Source: Trichoplax sp. H2
Taxonomy: Eukaryota; Placozoa; Uniplacotomia; Trichoplacea
Direction of reading: 5' to 3'
NCBI GenBank assembly: GCA_003344405.1
Contig: NOWV01000062.1
Coordinates: 310,001 to 374,000, forward strand
Length of the DNA: 64,000 nt
This document shows, piece by piece, positions 51,766 through 64,000 of this stretch (positions are counted from its first letter, which is position 1; each line of letters starts with the position of its first letter). A model generated the notes under the pieces. That model saw only the letters and a list, made by a program, of their open reading frames with translations, searched no databases and was not told the DNA's origin. The translations under genes were made by a program, and so were the position numbers.

Positions 51766-54139
51766 GTTATTTTATGAGGGCTATTGACAGCGATATCTTA
51801 AAGGAACTCATCTATCTGTTTCTTGTAATTAGTAATGAATCCGCTAATATATTTATATTCGGTATAAATTTTATCTGCGCAATAGATATATATGACTCAT
51901 GGAAACGAATATGATTAGCATTATCTGATATGCTATTAACGTGTGGTATTTTTATTCTTGCGAGTATCATAGGGAACAATATAATTACAAATGGCTATAT
52001 ATATTCCAGTTGCCAATTTTGTAGATGTACTATTAGTCAAATTCATGATCTAAGCCTTATCATATGGTCTGAGGTATTACTTTGACAAAATTCCATGGAA
52101 TGCGTGGTCAGTTAGACTAGTTGATTTTATCACTGTTTGCGCCGTCAGTGCGGTATTATCTTAGGTTTAACTATCCGTAAGATAAACTTTATTATGCTCT
52201 TATACGAATGTACTACGATATGTGTGACAGTATTCTCAATCTTTAATGATTGCGGTTTACTAGCGATATTGCTATCTTACACCTAGTAACTTTTAAGGAC
52301 TAAATATGTCGAATTACAACTTTGGTATTAACCAAGTTCGAGTTTTATTTAATGAATGGAAGCCCAAGTATTTTTCTACCACTCTTAATAATTGAAGTCA
52401 TCAAAGACTCCGCTTTAACTCCAATACTGATTAAAATTATCATGCTATAAGAAAATTTGCATGATTTCGGAATATTGTTTCGTTGGTATTGTTCAATATA
52501 GATCGCTCGACTGTTCTCGTTTGTTTTATTGGCATATCCTATTACTTGTTATTAAATTATAATCAAAATTGTTGACGTTTGGGTATTATTATTTATGCTT
52601 GCTCAAGATAATTCGAAATGGACTTTGTAGAAAATACACTGATTTAAAATTTTTTAAATGTATAGTATCACTAATTGCATAATAAAATTTACTTTCGGTT
52701 ATTATGAGTTATCGTCTTTTAGCAACGTATAATCTGGGACACTTTATTCTATAGCAAGACCAATTTTCGATCACTAAGTATTTATAAGTAATGAATGATT
52801 TATTTCTCCATGAGCTTATATCGTAATAAGGTAAATTTTATGATCTAACAAGTGGAGAATCGATAAATGCAGCAGTAGTTTAATTGCCGTAATCAATCAA
52901 CTGTAGTTAGACTAAACGTGGTGATAAGTGCAGCTTTAACAATATTGATAGGCAGTTAGTTTTTATTAACCTAGTAAAATGGTATAAAGTTATTGCTTCT
53001 ATTGTAACTAGATTTTGATAGAATCAATAGAAAATTATTTTGGGTGGGTAATCTATAACTAACTCCATGTTACATCAAATCATAAAGTTATTAGAAGTTG
53101 ATATTTAGCAATTTGCAATTCACAATTTTGTACAACTTGTTACTTGAAATATTTACGAAGCTTTGAAATTCTTCAAATTTAATTTACTGAGTATCGAGTT
53201 GCTCCACACCATTAAATAGAATAAACTAGGTTTTATGTAGAAATCTATTAATAATAATTAAGGTCCGTTGTTATAGCTAGTCCAGCGTATCGTCTACTTC
53301 AGATAAAGAAAAATCTCTCTATTCAATGAACAGTGTTGATTCTTGATATTCGTATTGTCATGATGTGAGTTTCAATCTATTCATTGCATCTCCTTATTAG
53401 ATTAGCTACATCGCGAAATATTAAGAAGCCAGTTTAAAAACTTTAATAATTGATTGCATTTAGGCATTTATTATATCTTTTAGTAGTCGCATTAGCGTAT
53501 CTTAATTTCTTTTTTAGATAACATGAAAATAACAGTACATTTTTTGTTCTATTTATTTTTATGGAAATGCTTAAAGTATTATAAGTGTTGTCCTGTTGTC
53601 TATCTTTGAATGTTTATCTTCATGTATGCTGCGTATACGTTTGTAAAATATGAATGTTTCATTCTTCATACCTTCTCATTTTTCTATAGCAAAGCTAACT
53701 ATAAATCGTCTATTGGTTATTTTAAAGACAACACAGCTGAATTATTTATAATGTTATCATCTTCACATTTGACTCCTTGTCCTGCTATTTCTATCGATTT
53801 CGTTGAATGTTATTGGATAAGCTTAATAGACATGAACATTGAGGGGGGAGTGTACAGTATTCTTTATTTGTTTTAATGGAACTGCATGATTAATGATCGA
53901 CTACATCGAACTTGTAATCCATCTTCAACTTGCGATTTCTATAAGCACATACTATTAATTTGTCCTCTGTATCATACAATATTCTTCATTGTCAATTTTA
54001 ATAAGGCTTCATGGCTCATCAGAAACCACATCTAGTTGTTTATCTCTAATTTAAAAATTACAGAGTATACTGGATAAAATGCAATCAACAAAATGATAAT
54101 AGAATCGTTATGAAGAGTCATTGTAACTTCTTTCAACTA
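51766..54139. other. Unannotated start of the spacer between the TRPA-type genes
   Basis: This is very AT-rich and probably begins with the 3' UTR of the upstream channel gene. No exon with conserved character was seen, and the open frame at 53610-53876 is not supported. Confidence 0.45.
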
Positions 54140-54840
54140 TAATTTGCAAGCTATAAAATGCCACTAAAACAGTTTAAGCAATCACAGCATTTCAATCCTA
54201 GTTGGCAATCAGTAAAATGATAATGGGCTGTTTTAAGCAATCATTACATTTATTTCAAGCATATTTGCAAACAACAAAATGGCTTTAAACACGGTTTTAA
54301 GCAATTATAACATTTACGTATTTTAAGCATAATTTGTAGCAACTGTTTCTAAGCCAAGTCATCATCATCAGACTATTAGTATAGCACTAGAACACCCTAA
54401 AATAATGGACAGTCATCCTGCTGATGAAAGAAAGTTTGCAATATTCGTATGCCTAATTATCATGACTAGAATGTGGGCTGTGAATCAATCAATACCGGCT
54501 TTCCCTCCCACTTTACTAGCCAATGATGAATCGATAGTCAACTGATGATTTGCAAGCAACAAAATGGAACTACAATAATACAGTTTTTGAGCAATGATAG
54601 CATTAACAGTATTTTGAGCATAATTTTGTAGCAACTATTTTAGAACCAAATCATTATCGCCAGACTATTAGTGGAACGCCCTAAATAATTGGACAGCCAT
54701 CCTGTTGATGAAAGAAAGGCTACAATATTCGTATACCTACCTGTGGTGACTAAAAAGTAGCCAGAGAGTCAATCAATACCGGCTTTCCTCTCCTACTTTA
54801 TTAGCCAATAATGATTCGATCGATAGCCGACTGATGACGT
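54140..54840. repeat. Diverged ~290-bp direct repeats
   Basis: Two copies, about 54266-54547 and 54549-54836, share blocks in the same order. These are CAACAAAATGG, TTTTGAGCATAATTTGTAGC, CAGACTATTAGT, GGACAG.CATCCTG.TGATGA, CAATATTCGTAT, AATCAATCAATACCGGCTTT and CCAAT.ATGA. Fragments of the first block recur upstream between 54140 and 54265. Identity is roughly 80% by eye. No coding frame runs through both copies. Confidence 0.8.
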
Positions 54841-55499
54841 TGTACTGATAAAGTAAAGTCTATTCTTATCTTTATCAATTTAACATTGTTCAATGAGGGG
54901 AAAACAATATAAAATTAAGGTGGGTTCTATTGTTTATTCATACCCAACCGCTGTTATCGCCACTATCTAAGGATCAAACAATAGACATTAATCCAATTAA
55001 CTCTTATACGAGCCAAGTAAGAAAACTGTGCCCATTTTCTGCGCACGATAGCAGTGGTAATGTTCCCGATCCAGTCATTAAATCGAGTCATTTTGAGTAG
55101 AATACTCCTATAAATTAGTGGATGGAAACAGTTGATTTACAGCACCCAAATTATGTTTACTTTGCGAATATAGTCAATCCCTGTATTGGATAATAAGTAT
55201 CACATCAACAATTTAACTACTACAACCATTATTAAGTTTTATTCATAGCCTGCGTACACTGTAGCGGCAGGCAATGAATTGTTGATCCTCCTGTAGGGAG
55301 TAACCTTGATTATCCTCTGCTTTTACGTCCACGATGGAATGAGATAATTAGAGAGCGAGTCTACTGTAGACACGGATAAAGATTGAAGTTGTTGGAGACT
55401 TTTATTGATATTAGTTGGGATATAATATCCCACTCTAGCCAGGCTTATAAATCGGCAAGATTGGTCGTTAAACTACAGCGTAAACGTCGTTAAGAATCT

Positions 55500-57180
55500 A
55501 GGTAAGAAAAATATAGAATTGATCCATTTAAAATATCATCCCAATTCAAAGGAGTCTATGATAGAGTTCAGACTTGGATATAACATTCAAATCGTGAGAA
55601 AAATTTAATCAACACTATAAGATTGATTTGTCAAGTACTACTAGTCTAAATCGTCAAGACCTGTCCTAAACGATCTTTTATCGTAAGCATTTGCTCATGA
55701 TTAATCTATATAAGAAAAATGAATTAATCCATTTTAAATATCATCTTAATTCAAGGGAGTCTACTGTACTGTATAGTAGAGTTTAGACTAGGACATAACA
55801 TTCAAGTCTTGAGAAATTTGAGATTGATCTGTCAAGTATTAGTTATCCAAATCGTCGAACCGAGTCCCCTAATCGATCTTTTATCTTAAGCATTTACTGA
55901 TAATTAATTAATCCGTACAAGAAAATGAATTAAGCTATTTTAAACATCATCTAATTCGAGGAGTCTATGATAGTGTTTAGACTTGGAAATAATATTCAGG
56001 CTGCGAGACATTTTGTCGATAGTACTAGGGATTTATTTATCGCGCGTTAGCAGATCAAATCGTCAACACTTGTCACTAAGCTATCTTTGATCGTAAACAC
56101 TTGCTGATAGTTAACCTGTATATAAGAAAAATGAATCAATCCATCAGTAAGTATAACCCTAATTTAAGGGAATCTACTGTAAAGCTTAGACTAGACAAAG
56201 TACTAAAGCTGTGCGATATTTTATCGATATTACTTGAGAATAGCTTATCAACTAACGTTAATAGGCCAAATCGCCAGGACTTGTTTCTGGACTGCGAGTA
56301 TCTTTAATGGCAAGCATTTGCTAATGATAGATTTATATAAGAGAAATGAATTAATACTTTTTCAAACATTATCCTAGTTTAAGGGAATCTATAGTAAAGC
56401 CTAGACTAGATAAAATCCTAAAGTTATGGGATATTTTATCGAAATCCCTTGAGATAGATTTTTGTCATATTAGCTGGTAAACTGTCTTATTTCGCAAGTA
56501 TTTACTAATCATTAAAGTAAGAATAACGAATTCATCGTTTCAAACATTAGATAGCTTTAGTCAGCGGTGTCTAAACTTTAAATAACATTATTCTGCCTTG
56601 GAATATCAAATCGATAAAACTAAAGATTGATTTATCTTCAGTTAGCAGGCCAATTCGTCTTTAAACTACTTCTATCGTCAACAATGGCTTATATTGCATA
56701 ATAGATAATAAAGAATTAATTAATCTAAGTAAGAAATATGAATTAATCATTTTTAAACGTAATCATAACTAGAGGAATCTAGAGTATCGTCTAGGCTTTG
56801 TTGATATTACTCAAGGTCCATTTCGCTTACGATCACCATAGAGGTAAACAGGGAAGGAAAATTTGAATATTACGCTACAAAAACTCGTCTGTTAACATTG
56901 CTAATAAGTCATAGTACGTTAATTATGATCCAAGAAAGAGAAATGAGTTGAGTTTTCTTATTGAAAGCTTGAATATTTCATGACATCGACTTTGGTAGTA
57001 TTCGATATACGTTTACTCTAAGATTGCAGCACACCATCGAGTTGAACATGGATTCTAACTTAATTTCGTCATATTGAACGATTTACGGTGATGATTTCCA
57101 TCGCCCAGTCTTATAGTACACTCGATAATTGGGATAGAACTCATTCTAGATCGATATAAAAAAACTAATCCATAAAAATC
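55500..57180. repeat. Tandem array of about eight decayed ~206-bp units
   Basis: The phrase AAGAAAAATGAATTAATCC and variants recur near 55503, 55710, 55917, 56121, 56336, 56518, 56729 and 56931, spacing about 180-215 bp, with a remnant near 57160. Each unit continues with AATTCAAGGGAGTCTA, GTTTAGACT, ATAACATTCA, TGAGA..TTT, GTCAAG.ACT, AATCGTC, GATCTTTTATCGTAAGCATT and TGATTAAT. Later copies are more degraded. The open frame at 56101-56307 is simply the least interrupted unit. Confidence 0.85.
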
Positions 57181-57469
57181 GTATAGACAACTGTTGACCA
57201 CCATAATCTACTGGACAAGATATAACCAGTCATTGTGCATTAACCAATATTTCATTTCTACGCCAACAACGTTAACTTTATTCAATCTTAGCTTTTCGTA
57301 ATCAATGGCTAGTTGTCATGTTGTCTAACCTATTGGCGTAAATTCGTTGCGTCTAAAATAGCTCAGGATGTAGTAGAACGTTTTATAATAATCTATTCCA
57401 TTTGTATAAGAAGGCTAGAATAGTCCACCTGGAAAACTATCGTAGTTGCCTAAGCAGTGTAGTAAAACC

Positions 57470-58040
57470 GGCAAATCGTCCGTAAACTACTTCATGAACA
57501 AACTCTTCTTAGTATTACATTATTCCCTATCATTTAATCTTGAATCATTTATTCTTGGAGTAAAGAAGAAGTTGGCTACCCCTGTCGCAGCGCGAACCGA
57601 CAAAGCTTCTATAAATTACAGTAGCTCTTCAATCAACTATTCTTAGTATTATTCTCTATCATTTATTCTTGAAGTGAAGAAGTTGGCTAGTCTAGCCTCA
57701 GCACGAAACCATTCTCAGTATTACTCCTTGTCATTTATCCTTGTTGGAGTGAAAAAGACGTTGGTTAGTCCAGCTACAGCACAAACTGACAAACATTCTA
57801 TAAGCTACAAGGTACTTCCTGAACAAAGTTTTCTTAGTACTGTATTCTTCCCTATCATTTATCCTTGAAGTGAAGAAGTTGCCAAGTCGGTTGGTGATTA
57901 TCACGACAAATCCACTGTAAATCCTTTGAAGTAGAGACGAAGTTGCCTAGTCTCGCTACAACACAAACCAACAAAGTCTCCGTAAACTACCTCCTGAACA
58001 AACTGTTGCTAGTATTGCCTTATTCTCTGTCATCGATCTC
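57470..58040. repeat. Third short tandem-repeat family
   Basis: A unit of variable length (~100-190 bp) recurs about four times. It contains AAACTACTTC.TGAACAAACT, TTCTTAGTATTA, CCCTATCATTTA.CCTTGAAG, GTGAAGAAGTTGGCTAGTC, GCAGCACGAACC and GACAAA. It follows directly after the 206-bp array but has a different sequence. Two short open frames (57446-57646 and 57674-57868) are the repeat read through and are not called genes. Confidence 0.8.
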
Positions 58041-58911
58041 CGAAAAGGTTAACCATTTTTATCCCTGAAAAAAGTCCCTAGTCTAGCATCAACCACCATC
58101 ATAAGCTACCCTACTACCATAGAGAAGCCCGGCCTTGTGGGTCTCTCATGCACGGTAGGATGGCTAGCGCAACACTGTGAATATTATACGGGTGTTTACG
58201 AGTGTTTGCATACAAAACCATGCTACGATTACTTGATAAGGAAACATGTCCATCATTAAATCCATTCTTTCCGTCTCCATTACGGCCAACATGGATCAAA
58301 TATCTTTCATACCGTTGTAAGATGGCTTTCAACGATTTGACGTGCTGAGAAAAAGTATTTATTGACTTCTGTAGTATTTACTTTAATAGAGTAAATTTGA
58401 TTTCATTATGCAATCCAACCGGAAAAGAGCAAATTGGGGAATTCATTGCATACTGCCATTGAAAAAATTTTTTTCTCATCAATGTTCACTTAACCTTGTC
58501 AACATTTCTAGCTTGAGGACTATAGAATCCAATCCAACTCAGGAAACATTTTACTCTATTACCGCTATATGTGATCCTGACCATTTCAGTCTATGAATTG
58601 AAAAGATTCATTTAACAAACGTTGTAACTTTTCAAGCGCCATTTTCCAAGTTTTGAAATTGTCAGTGAAATCTCCTTTACAAAGGGATTTTCAAGCATTC
58701 CATAATTATCCCAATAGTCATCTACTGTAAACATCAGTCAATCCAACTGCAATAGAGCTATGAAAAATTCTTGGTCACTGCAGTCAGCCATTGACTAACT
58801 AATTGTTATAATAATTAATTATTATTAAATTCATTTAGGATATTCAACAACATTTCAATATTATTCATTGGTTCCTGGCTTCTAGACGACAAAATCATAG
58901 TTCATTCAGTC
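58041..58911. other. Spacer before the second TRPA-type gene
   Basis: It contains the orphan minus-strand frame 58338-58114 described as a finding. Otherwise it is promoter-proximal AT-rich DNA for the gene that starts at 58912. No GTAC array occurs here, unlike the head-to-head spacers. Confidence 0.45.
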
Positions 58912-61900
58912 ATGAATCCAGGTGATCAAAAACAAATCGAATTAACTGTCAGAAATCCTGGCATCACTAATCGTAAACAAGGCCGTAAGAAAAATGACGA
59001 TGAAAGACCTGGACGCAAGAACACTACCACTGGTATTTCCACTAACATCTATCAGGTCAGACATTAGAAATTAGTTTGTAAAGGATATCCGATTTTTGTT
59101 TACTTATTCTGCATTAGTAAGGAGTACATGGAATGACCTACCTACCTACTGTACTTGGCCTTTTAAAATACACGTCGACGGCATATTATTTCGTTCTGGT
59201 TTCTGCATGAACAATCGTCAAATGTTCAAGAAATATTTTAATCATTAGTAATTACTTCAATAGCACTCTATTTCTGGAAGAAGAGATTGTTTTCCCCTCT
59301 CCTTTATAAATGGGTTAGGAATTTTGCGATACGGTAGATTAGAAAGATAGAGATAATAATTGTTTAAAAAATAGTCTTTCAAGTGGAGTAATAATAAAAG
59401 TATTTAAGAGTCCAGACTGTACATGCACACGAACTATCACAAGTAGAATAATCTAGTTGTCGAATGTAAAGTAAAAGGTACAAGCATAGTAAGCGTACAC
59501 GAAGTATAACGAACGAGGGATAAACTAGTATTTATAATTTTAAAGATCAGCAGTGATGCATTTATCCCTCTTCATATTATCGGCATTGATCGTTGATTGG
59601 TAGGCTTAGATTACTGCTTTGGGAAAAGTTCCTTGCTTGTCTTCTTTATAAATAGATCAATCATTTTATGATATTGTCCATTAAAATGATAGAATCAATG
59701 TCGTCTACAGTTGATAGACCTATGATAACCCTAATCCTAACCTTATACAGTACATCCATTTTAATTCACTTCAAATTGGAAGCATTTATTGCCGATTATT
59801 TATTAATAAATGGATCAGTAATTCCAACTTTATACTGTCTATTATTCTGAAAGATAGATGTAAGGAAGAGGTAAGTAATTAGCAACGAGATTGTTCCATC
59901 TCATAGTGTTTTCGGTAGGCCAAGTTACTCTCTCGAACTATACCAAAAACAACACCCCCAACTTTTCATACCTGTGCTGTATAGCTTGGATTTACAGAGG
60001 TTATCCAACAAGTTGACAGTCTACTGTCATAATAATAAAACATTCATAAATAACCATTACTGTATTGTTGATAACTTTTGATAGGTTGCATCTGTTGGAG
60101 ATTGCGATACAATGCGAAATCTTCTTGACGACATTGAAGATATTAATACATGTAATAAAGATGGTTACTCCGTTATGCATTATGCCACTCGATATAATCG
60201 ACACCGTATGATCGAATTACTACTTGAGCGCAGTGCAGGTATTTCAAGTTTAAAACATATTTGTAAACGTCTATATATTGATTGACCTACATATATATTT
60301 GATTGCTTCACTATCTCACTCCATTAGATGTTAATGTTGATGGCGATGATGGTATGAAGCCTTTGCATGTTGCTGCAAAGCATAACGCTGTAGCAGCTAT
60401 TAAAACACTATTATCCAAAGGAGCAGTAATTGACGCTGAAAATAAATATGGCAATACAGCTTTATATATTGCTGCAAGACGAGGAAACTTGGAGATATGC
60501 GAAGTAACTATATAACGATGCATTTATACTAATACGAGTATACTCACATGTGTTCATAGCTCAGTGATGAAATTTAACTATTATAACAAGAGTTGTAATG
60601 TGCAAAGTAACTGTATAATGATATATTTACATGATCGCTTGCTAGATGTATCCGTAGCTTAATACGTTCACCATTATTACAAGAATTTTTATGGATAACC
60701 ATAGCTTTGAAATCTAATCTTACAGTAATTGGGCGTCCTTAAAACTTATTTTTCTATCACAACCCCTCGGTACAGTAGACTGTTTATTATCCACTATCGT
60801 AATAACATCTCTAGCGGTTATGTTAAATTAACAATTGGTCTTGGCACCATAATCATTTGCGCTAAATCTGATTTAAAAAGCAAGAAACATCGTATTGAAT
60901 AGCTATAATATGCGGAAACACTTCATGTAAAATTATGCCCTAGGATTAATAAATTTCAAGACTAAGATTTCTGCTGTTGTAAATACAGTATAGTAGCCTT
61001 AAACAAGTAAGAAAGCGAAAAATTATAAAATTTAAATACTTACTTGCAATTTTTATTCCATAATAGCTTTTAACCTCGAATAATGCCGATGTCAATCATC
61101 CTGATCGAGATCAAGCAATTCCTCTCCATGCGGCTGCTATGAATGGCAATGTTGACGTTTTTAAGTTACTGGTTTGTGATGTTGTCAGTCCTCCGACTTT
61201 TAGTGTAAGCCATGCCTCACTGAATATGCCTTGTTGCTGCTATTACACACTTATAGTTACTGAAGAATGCAAATATTTTTACCGAAGCTTCCGATGGAGA
61301 AACGCCTCTACATTACGCGGCTGTATCTGGGCGATCTAAAATCATGTCTTATGTACTGGCCAACGGTACTATACGAGTATATCGCAAAACTTTAGATTTT
61401 ATACATTAGCCCTAGTTACATTATATCCTATAAGTTAAGTATATTAAAAAATGTTTTTTACACCATGGATACTGATCATTATTTTATGCAATTCTTTTTA
61501 GCTAATTTGTGCAACTCTACTCCTTCTAAGCTACTTTCCTTAACGGATGGTTCTCAAGCTACAATATTGCATCGAGCAGTAGAAGGCGGCGATTTAGAGG
61601 TAGCCCATTAATTAATTTGACATCATCCATAATTTAGATATTTTTATAGAAGTTCATGTTATGTAGTGTTTCACTAATAATGTATAAAATAAGAATGGTA
61701 TATGCTAACTACTATAAAAAAATCAAGTCCCTCACGCCGAAACTACTCTATATCTTCTGTATTTGCGTCAAATAAGTAATGTACTCATACTTATATAGTT
61801 ATTAGTATTTGGTCAGATAATTTCGGATTAGTTTTATGAATTTTTCGACATTACTACTCCAATGTTGTATCAATATGATTAGTTAAAAAGAACGCTTATA

Positions 61901-63592
61901 GAACAATATTAACATCGATGATTCTGAATATATCCACCGTAGATATTAATTTGTATCTCAATGTGCCTTAACGTCACTAAAAGCTTTATTCCTTGATATC
62001 TGTAAAACTTTCTAGACTGTCCGTGTTTGCCTCGATTTTTCAGCATCTGTAAATGCTCAAATGGTAATTCAAGCTCAAAATATTACTTTTATGATATCGC
62101 ATAGGAATTTCAACTTTGACCACGTAGCGTAAATGTTAGATGTAATAAGGTAGTCGTTCTTCATCGCCGTCTATTGTAGGAAAACGCTTTAACCCCTTTG
62201 CATCTGGCTGCTCATAGTGGTTACGCAGATATTGTTTATATCTTGATACAAAACGATGCTGTAGCAAACAGCTATGATGGTGATCGCAGAATTCCTTTAC
62301 ATAGTGCGGTCCTATCCAATAATTCTGATACGATTAAATGTTTAATTGCTAATGGCGGCGATGTCAACTATCGAGATGGCGATCATTTCACACCGTTGCT
62401 TTTAGCTTGTGCTAGCGGACTTCGTACAGCCACTGAATGTCTAATCTCCTTAGATGCGGATATATTTACAACCGATAAGCATGAGAGAACTTGCCTCCAT
62501 CTATCCATCTTGTCACGCCAGTATGATATCCTTCACTACCTAATGTCGGTAATTGCGGAAAAACAATACATACGCTATTGCAAAATCGCCCTAATCGAGT
62601 TTTAATTGATATCTACAAATAGCGATCTCCTAAAATTTCAAGAAATTCTCAATATCTAATTTTCTATCAATTGTTCCTAGACTGATGCTAGCAATTTGGT
62701 TAATGCCGCTGATAGAAAAGGTTTAACACCGCTGCACTATGCCGCAAGACTTGGTAGTATTCGGGTTCGCAAAACTTTAATGATTACTGTACATTATAGA
62801 AATCTAATAAATACATCCAAGTATCCTAGTTATTGAATCTTAATATTGCTATTGATATAATAATTGACTTGCTTAAATTATCATTTTATTGTTTATAGGC
62901 GATCACAGAATTAGTCGAAGGAGGATGTAATATTACATTCACTGACGATGAAGATTACTCAGCTGTTCATTATGCAGCTAAGTATGTATTTTTATGATTG
63001 AAAAAGAGAATGTATGATAGGATACGTAATATCAGTATCTTGCATTAGTAGTACGTAGAATTAAACTAAGTGAGATGTAGTGGACTCGATGGTGCAAAGT
63101 AACGGTACAATGTTGTAAGCTATGACATTTCGAGTAAGCATTGATAAATTAATCTTACTTATTTAGAGAAGGGCATGTCAGCTGTGTGGAATATTTGGTT
63201 AGTGTTACGCCAAGTACTGCTAACGGCCGAGACGCCCTCGGGCAAACACCACTTCATTTAAGTGCAAAGAATGGTTTCGCTAGCGTTATTGAATTGCTGA
63301 TTTTATTAGGATCCGATGTAAGCAGTAGGTGAGTGATCTTTTCAGTGAGTTAAGAATTTTTAATGTCAGTGTTTTATTCTGTGTTGTTGTTTTGCTATTC
63401 AACCTTTGATTAAATTATCGTAATAATATGCTCATGTTGAAAACAAGATAGCTATTTTAATTCTTGATTTATTATGGCAGAGACGATTCTTTATGGACAC
63501 CTTTAATGCATGCAGCTGCCAATGGCCATCTGCAAGAACTAAAATTGTTACTTGAGAAAAACTCGGCTATAAATGATCAAGATAAAAATCAG
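58912..63592 (+). CDS. Second TRPA1-like ankyrin-repeat gene (5' part, runs off window)
   Basis: Twelve exons join in frame for 548 codons without a stop: 58912-59055, 60085-60238, 60328-60503, 61067-61171, 61257-61365, 61502-61599, 62016-62063, 62180-62548, 62681-62764, 62899-62981, 63167-63328 and 63481-63592. A basic 48-residue head is followed by about 14 ankyrin repeats (KPLHVAAKHNAV, TPLHYAAVSGRS, TPLHLAAHSGYA, TPLMHAAANGHL and so on). The last exon ends with a GT donor at 63593 and no later exon is visible before 64000, so the transmembrane part, if any, lies outside. Repeat number, the position next to a TRPA gene in the same orientation, and the head exon followed by an ankyrin exon starting with valine all favour a TRPA paralogue. 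A soluble ankyrin protein is the alternative. Confidence 0.82.
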
Positions 63593-64000
63593 GTATGAGT
63601 TATAACATCGTTCATGACACCAGCGTATTACAGATTTACTTAAGAAGCATTCTAACTAAGCTTAATGTCGATGATGTTGTCACGAGCGATGATGTTTATC
63701 ATATTTTACTTGCAGTAATGACAATTATCGTAGAAGATAAATACTATTATTTAGTGTACAAGAACTGCAAGCGTTTGCAAGACAGTCTATTTAATCATTA
63801 AGAAAGTTTCAAATTAGTAACAAAAGTTTAATTAGGAGTGTTTGAAACAATAATTCTTAAAATTTTGATGCTACTAAGGATAGATTTCATTAAAATAGTT
63901 AATTTTGATAACCTTATACCTTAATTTTTAATAACAATAATTATAATCGTGCTCTAAGAGTGAAAGTAATGACTAGGTCTAACAATATTTAGTGATATAG

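Noticed and set aside
59715-59740. Telomere-like ACCCTAATCCTAACC
   Set aside because: Only two imperfect units; not an array.
1-64000. tRNA, rRNA, snRNA genes and CRISPR arrays
   Set aside because: No B-box-type GGTTCRANNCC context with a cloverleaf, no rRNA-like segment and no regularly spaced short direct repeats with unique spacers were found by eye.

Overview
This 64-kb window is eukaryotic and almost certainly from an early-branching animal. The best guess is a placozoan such as Trichoplax. The reasons are compact intron-rich genes, AT-rich DNA, an animal-only gene set (synaptogyrin, ECSIT, axonemal dynein chain DNAI2, TRPA-type channels) and many GTAC/ACTGTACAGT-type repeats. The species call is an inference: I could not run a database search. 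All gene models were spliced by hand from GT-AG sites, intron-phase agreement and remembered family alignments.

Layout: 1-4754 holds no recognised gene. TRMT1 (-, 4755-8707) is followed by a head-to-head synaptogyrin (+, 10336-12992) and a second, convergent synaptogyrin-like gene (-, 14325-15093, first exon not found). Next come ZNF598 (+, 18767-22108), DNAI2 (-, 23754-27507), NUBP2 (+, 28316-30587), ECSIT (-, 31046-32469), RPSA (+, 34878-36485), a membrane-anchored short-chain dehydrogenase (-, 37222-38787), a complete 30-exon TRPA-type channel (+, 40236-51765), a 7.1-kb spacer rich in decayed tandem repeats, and the 5' part of a second TRPA-like ankyrin gene (+, 58912 to beyond the window).

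The first ten genes alternate strictly in strand, giving five head-to-head and four tail-to-tail pairs. Palindromic GTAC-rich arrays cluster in the head-to-head (promoter-side) spacers and are essentially absent from the tail-to-tail spacers. I regard this arrangement as the most unusual large-scale signal here. The gene products do not form one pathway. They cover tRNA modification, ribosome and ribosome quality control (RPSA, ZNF598), cytosolic Fe-S assembly (NUBP2), the mitochondrion (ECSIT, possibly TRMT1), cilia (DNAI2), vesicle membranes (synaptogyrins), retinoid/steroid-type redox metabolism and sensory channels.

The most biologically interesting genes are the two tandem TRPA-type genes. 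The complete one lacks the cysteines that vertebrate TRPA1 uses to sense electrophiles. No CRISPR array, tRNA, rRNA or autonomous transposon was recognised.
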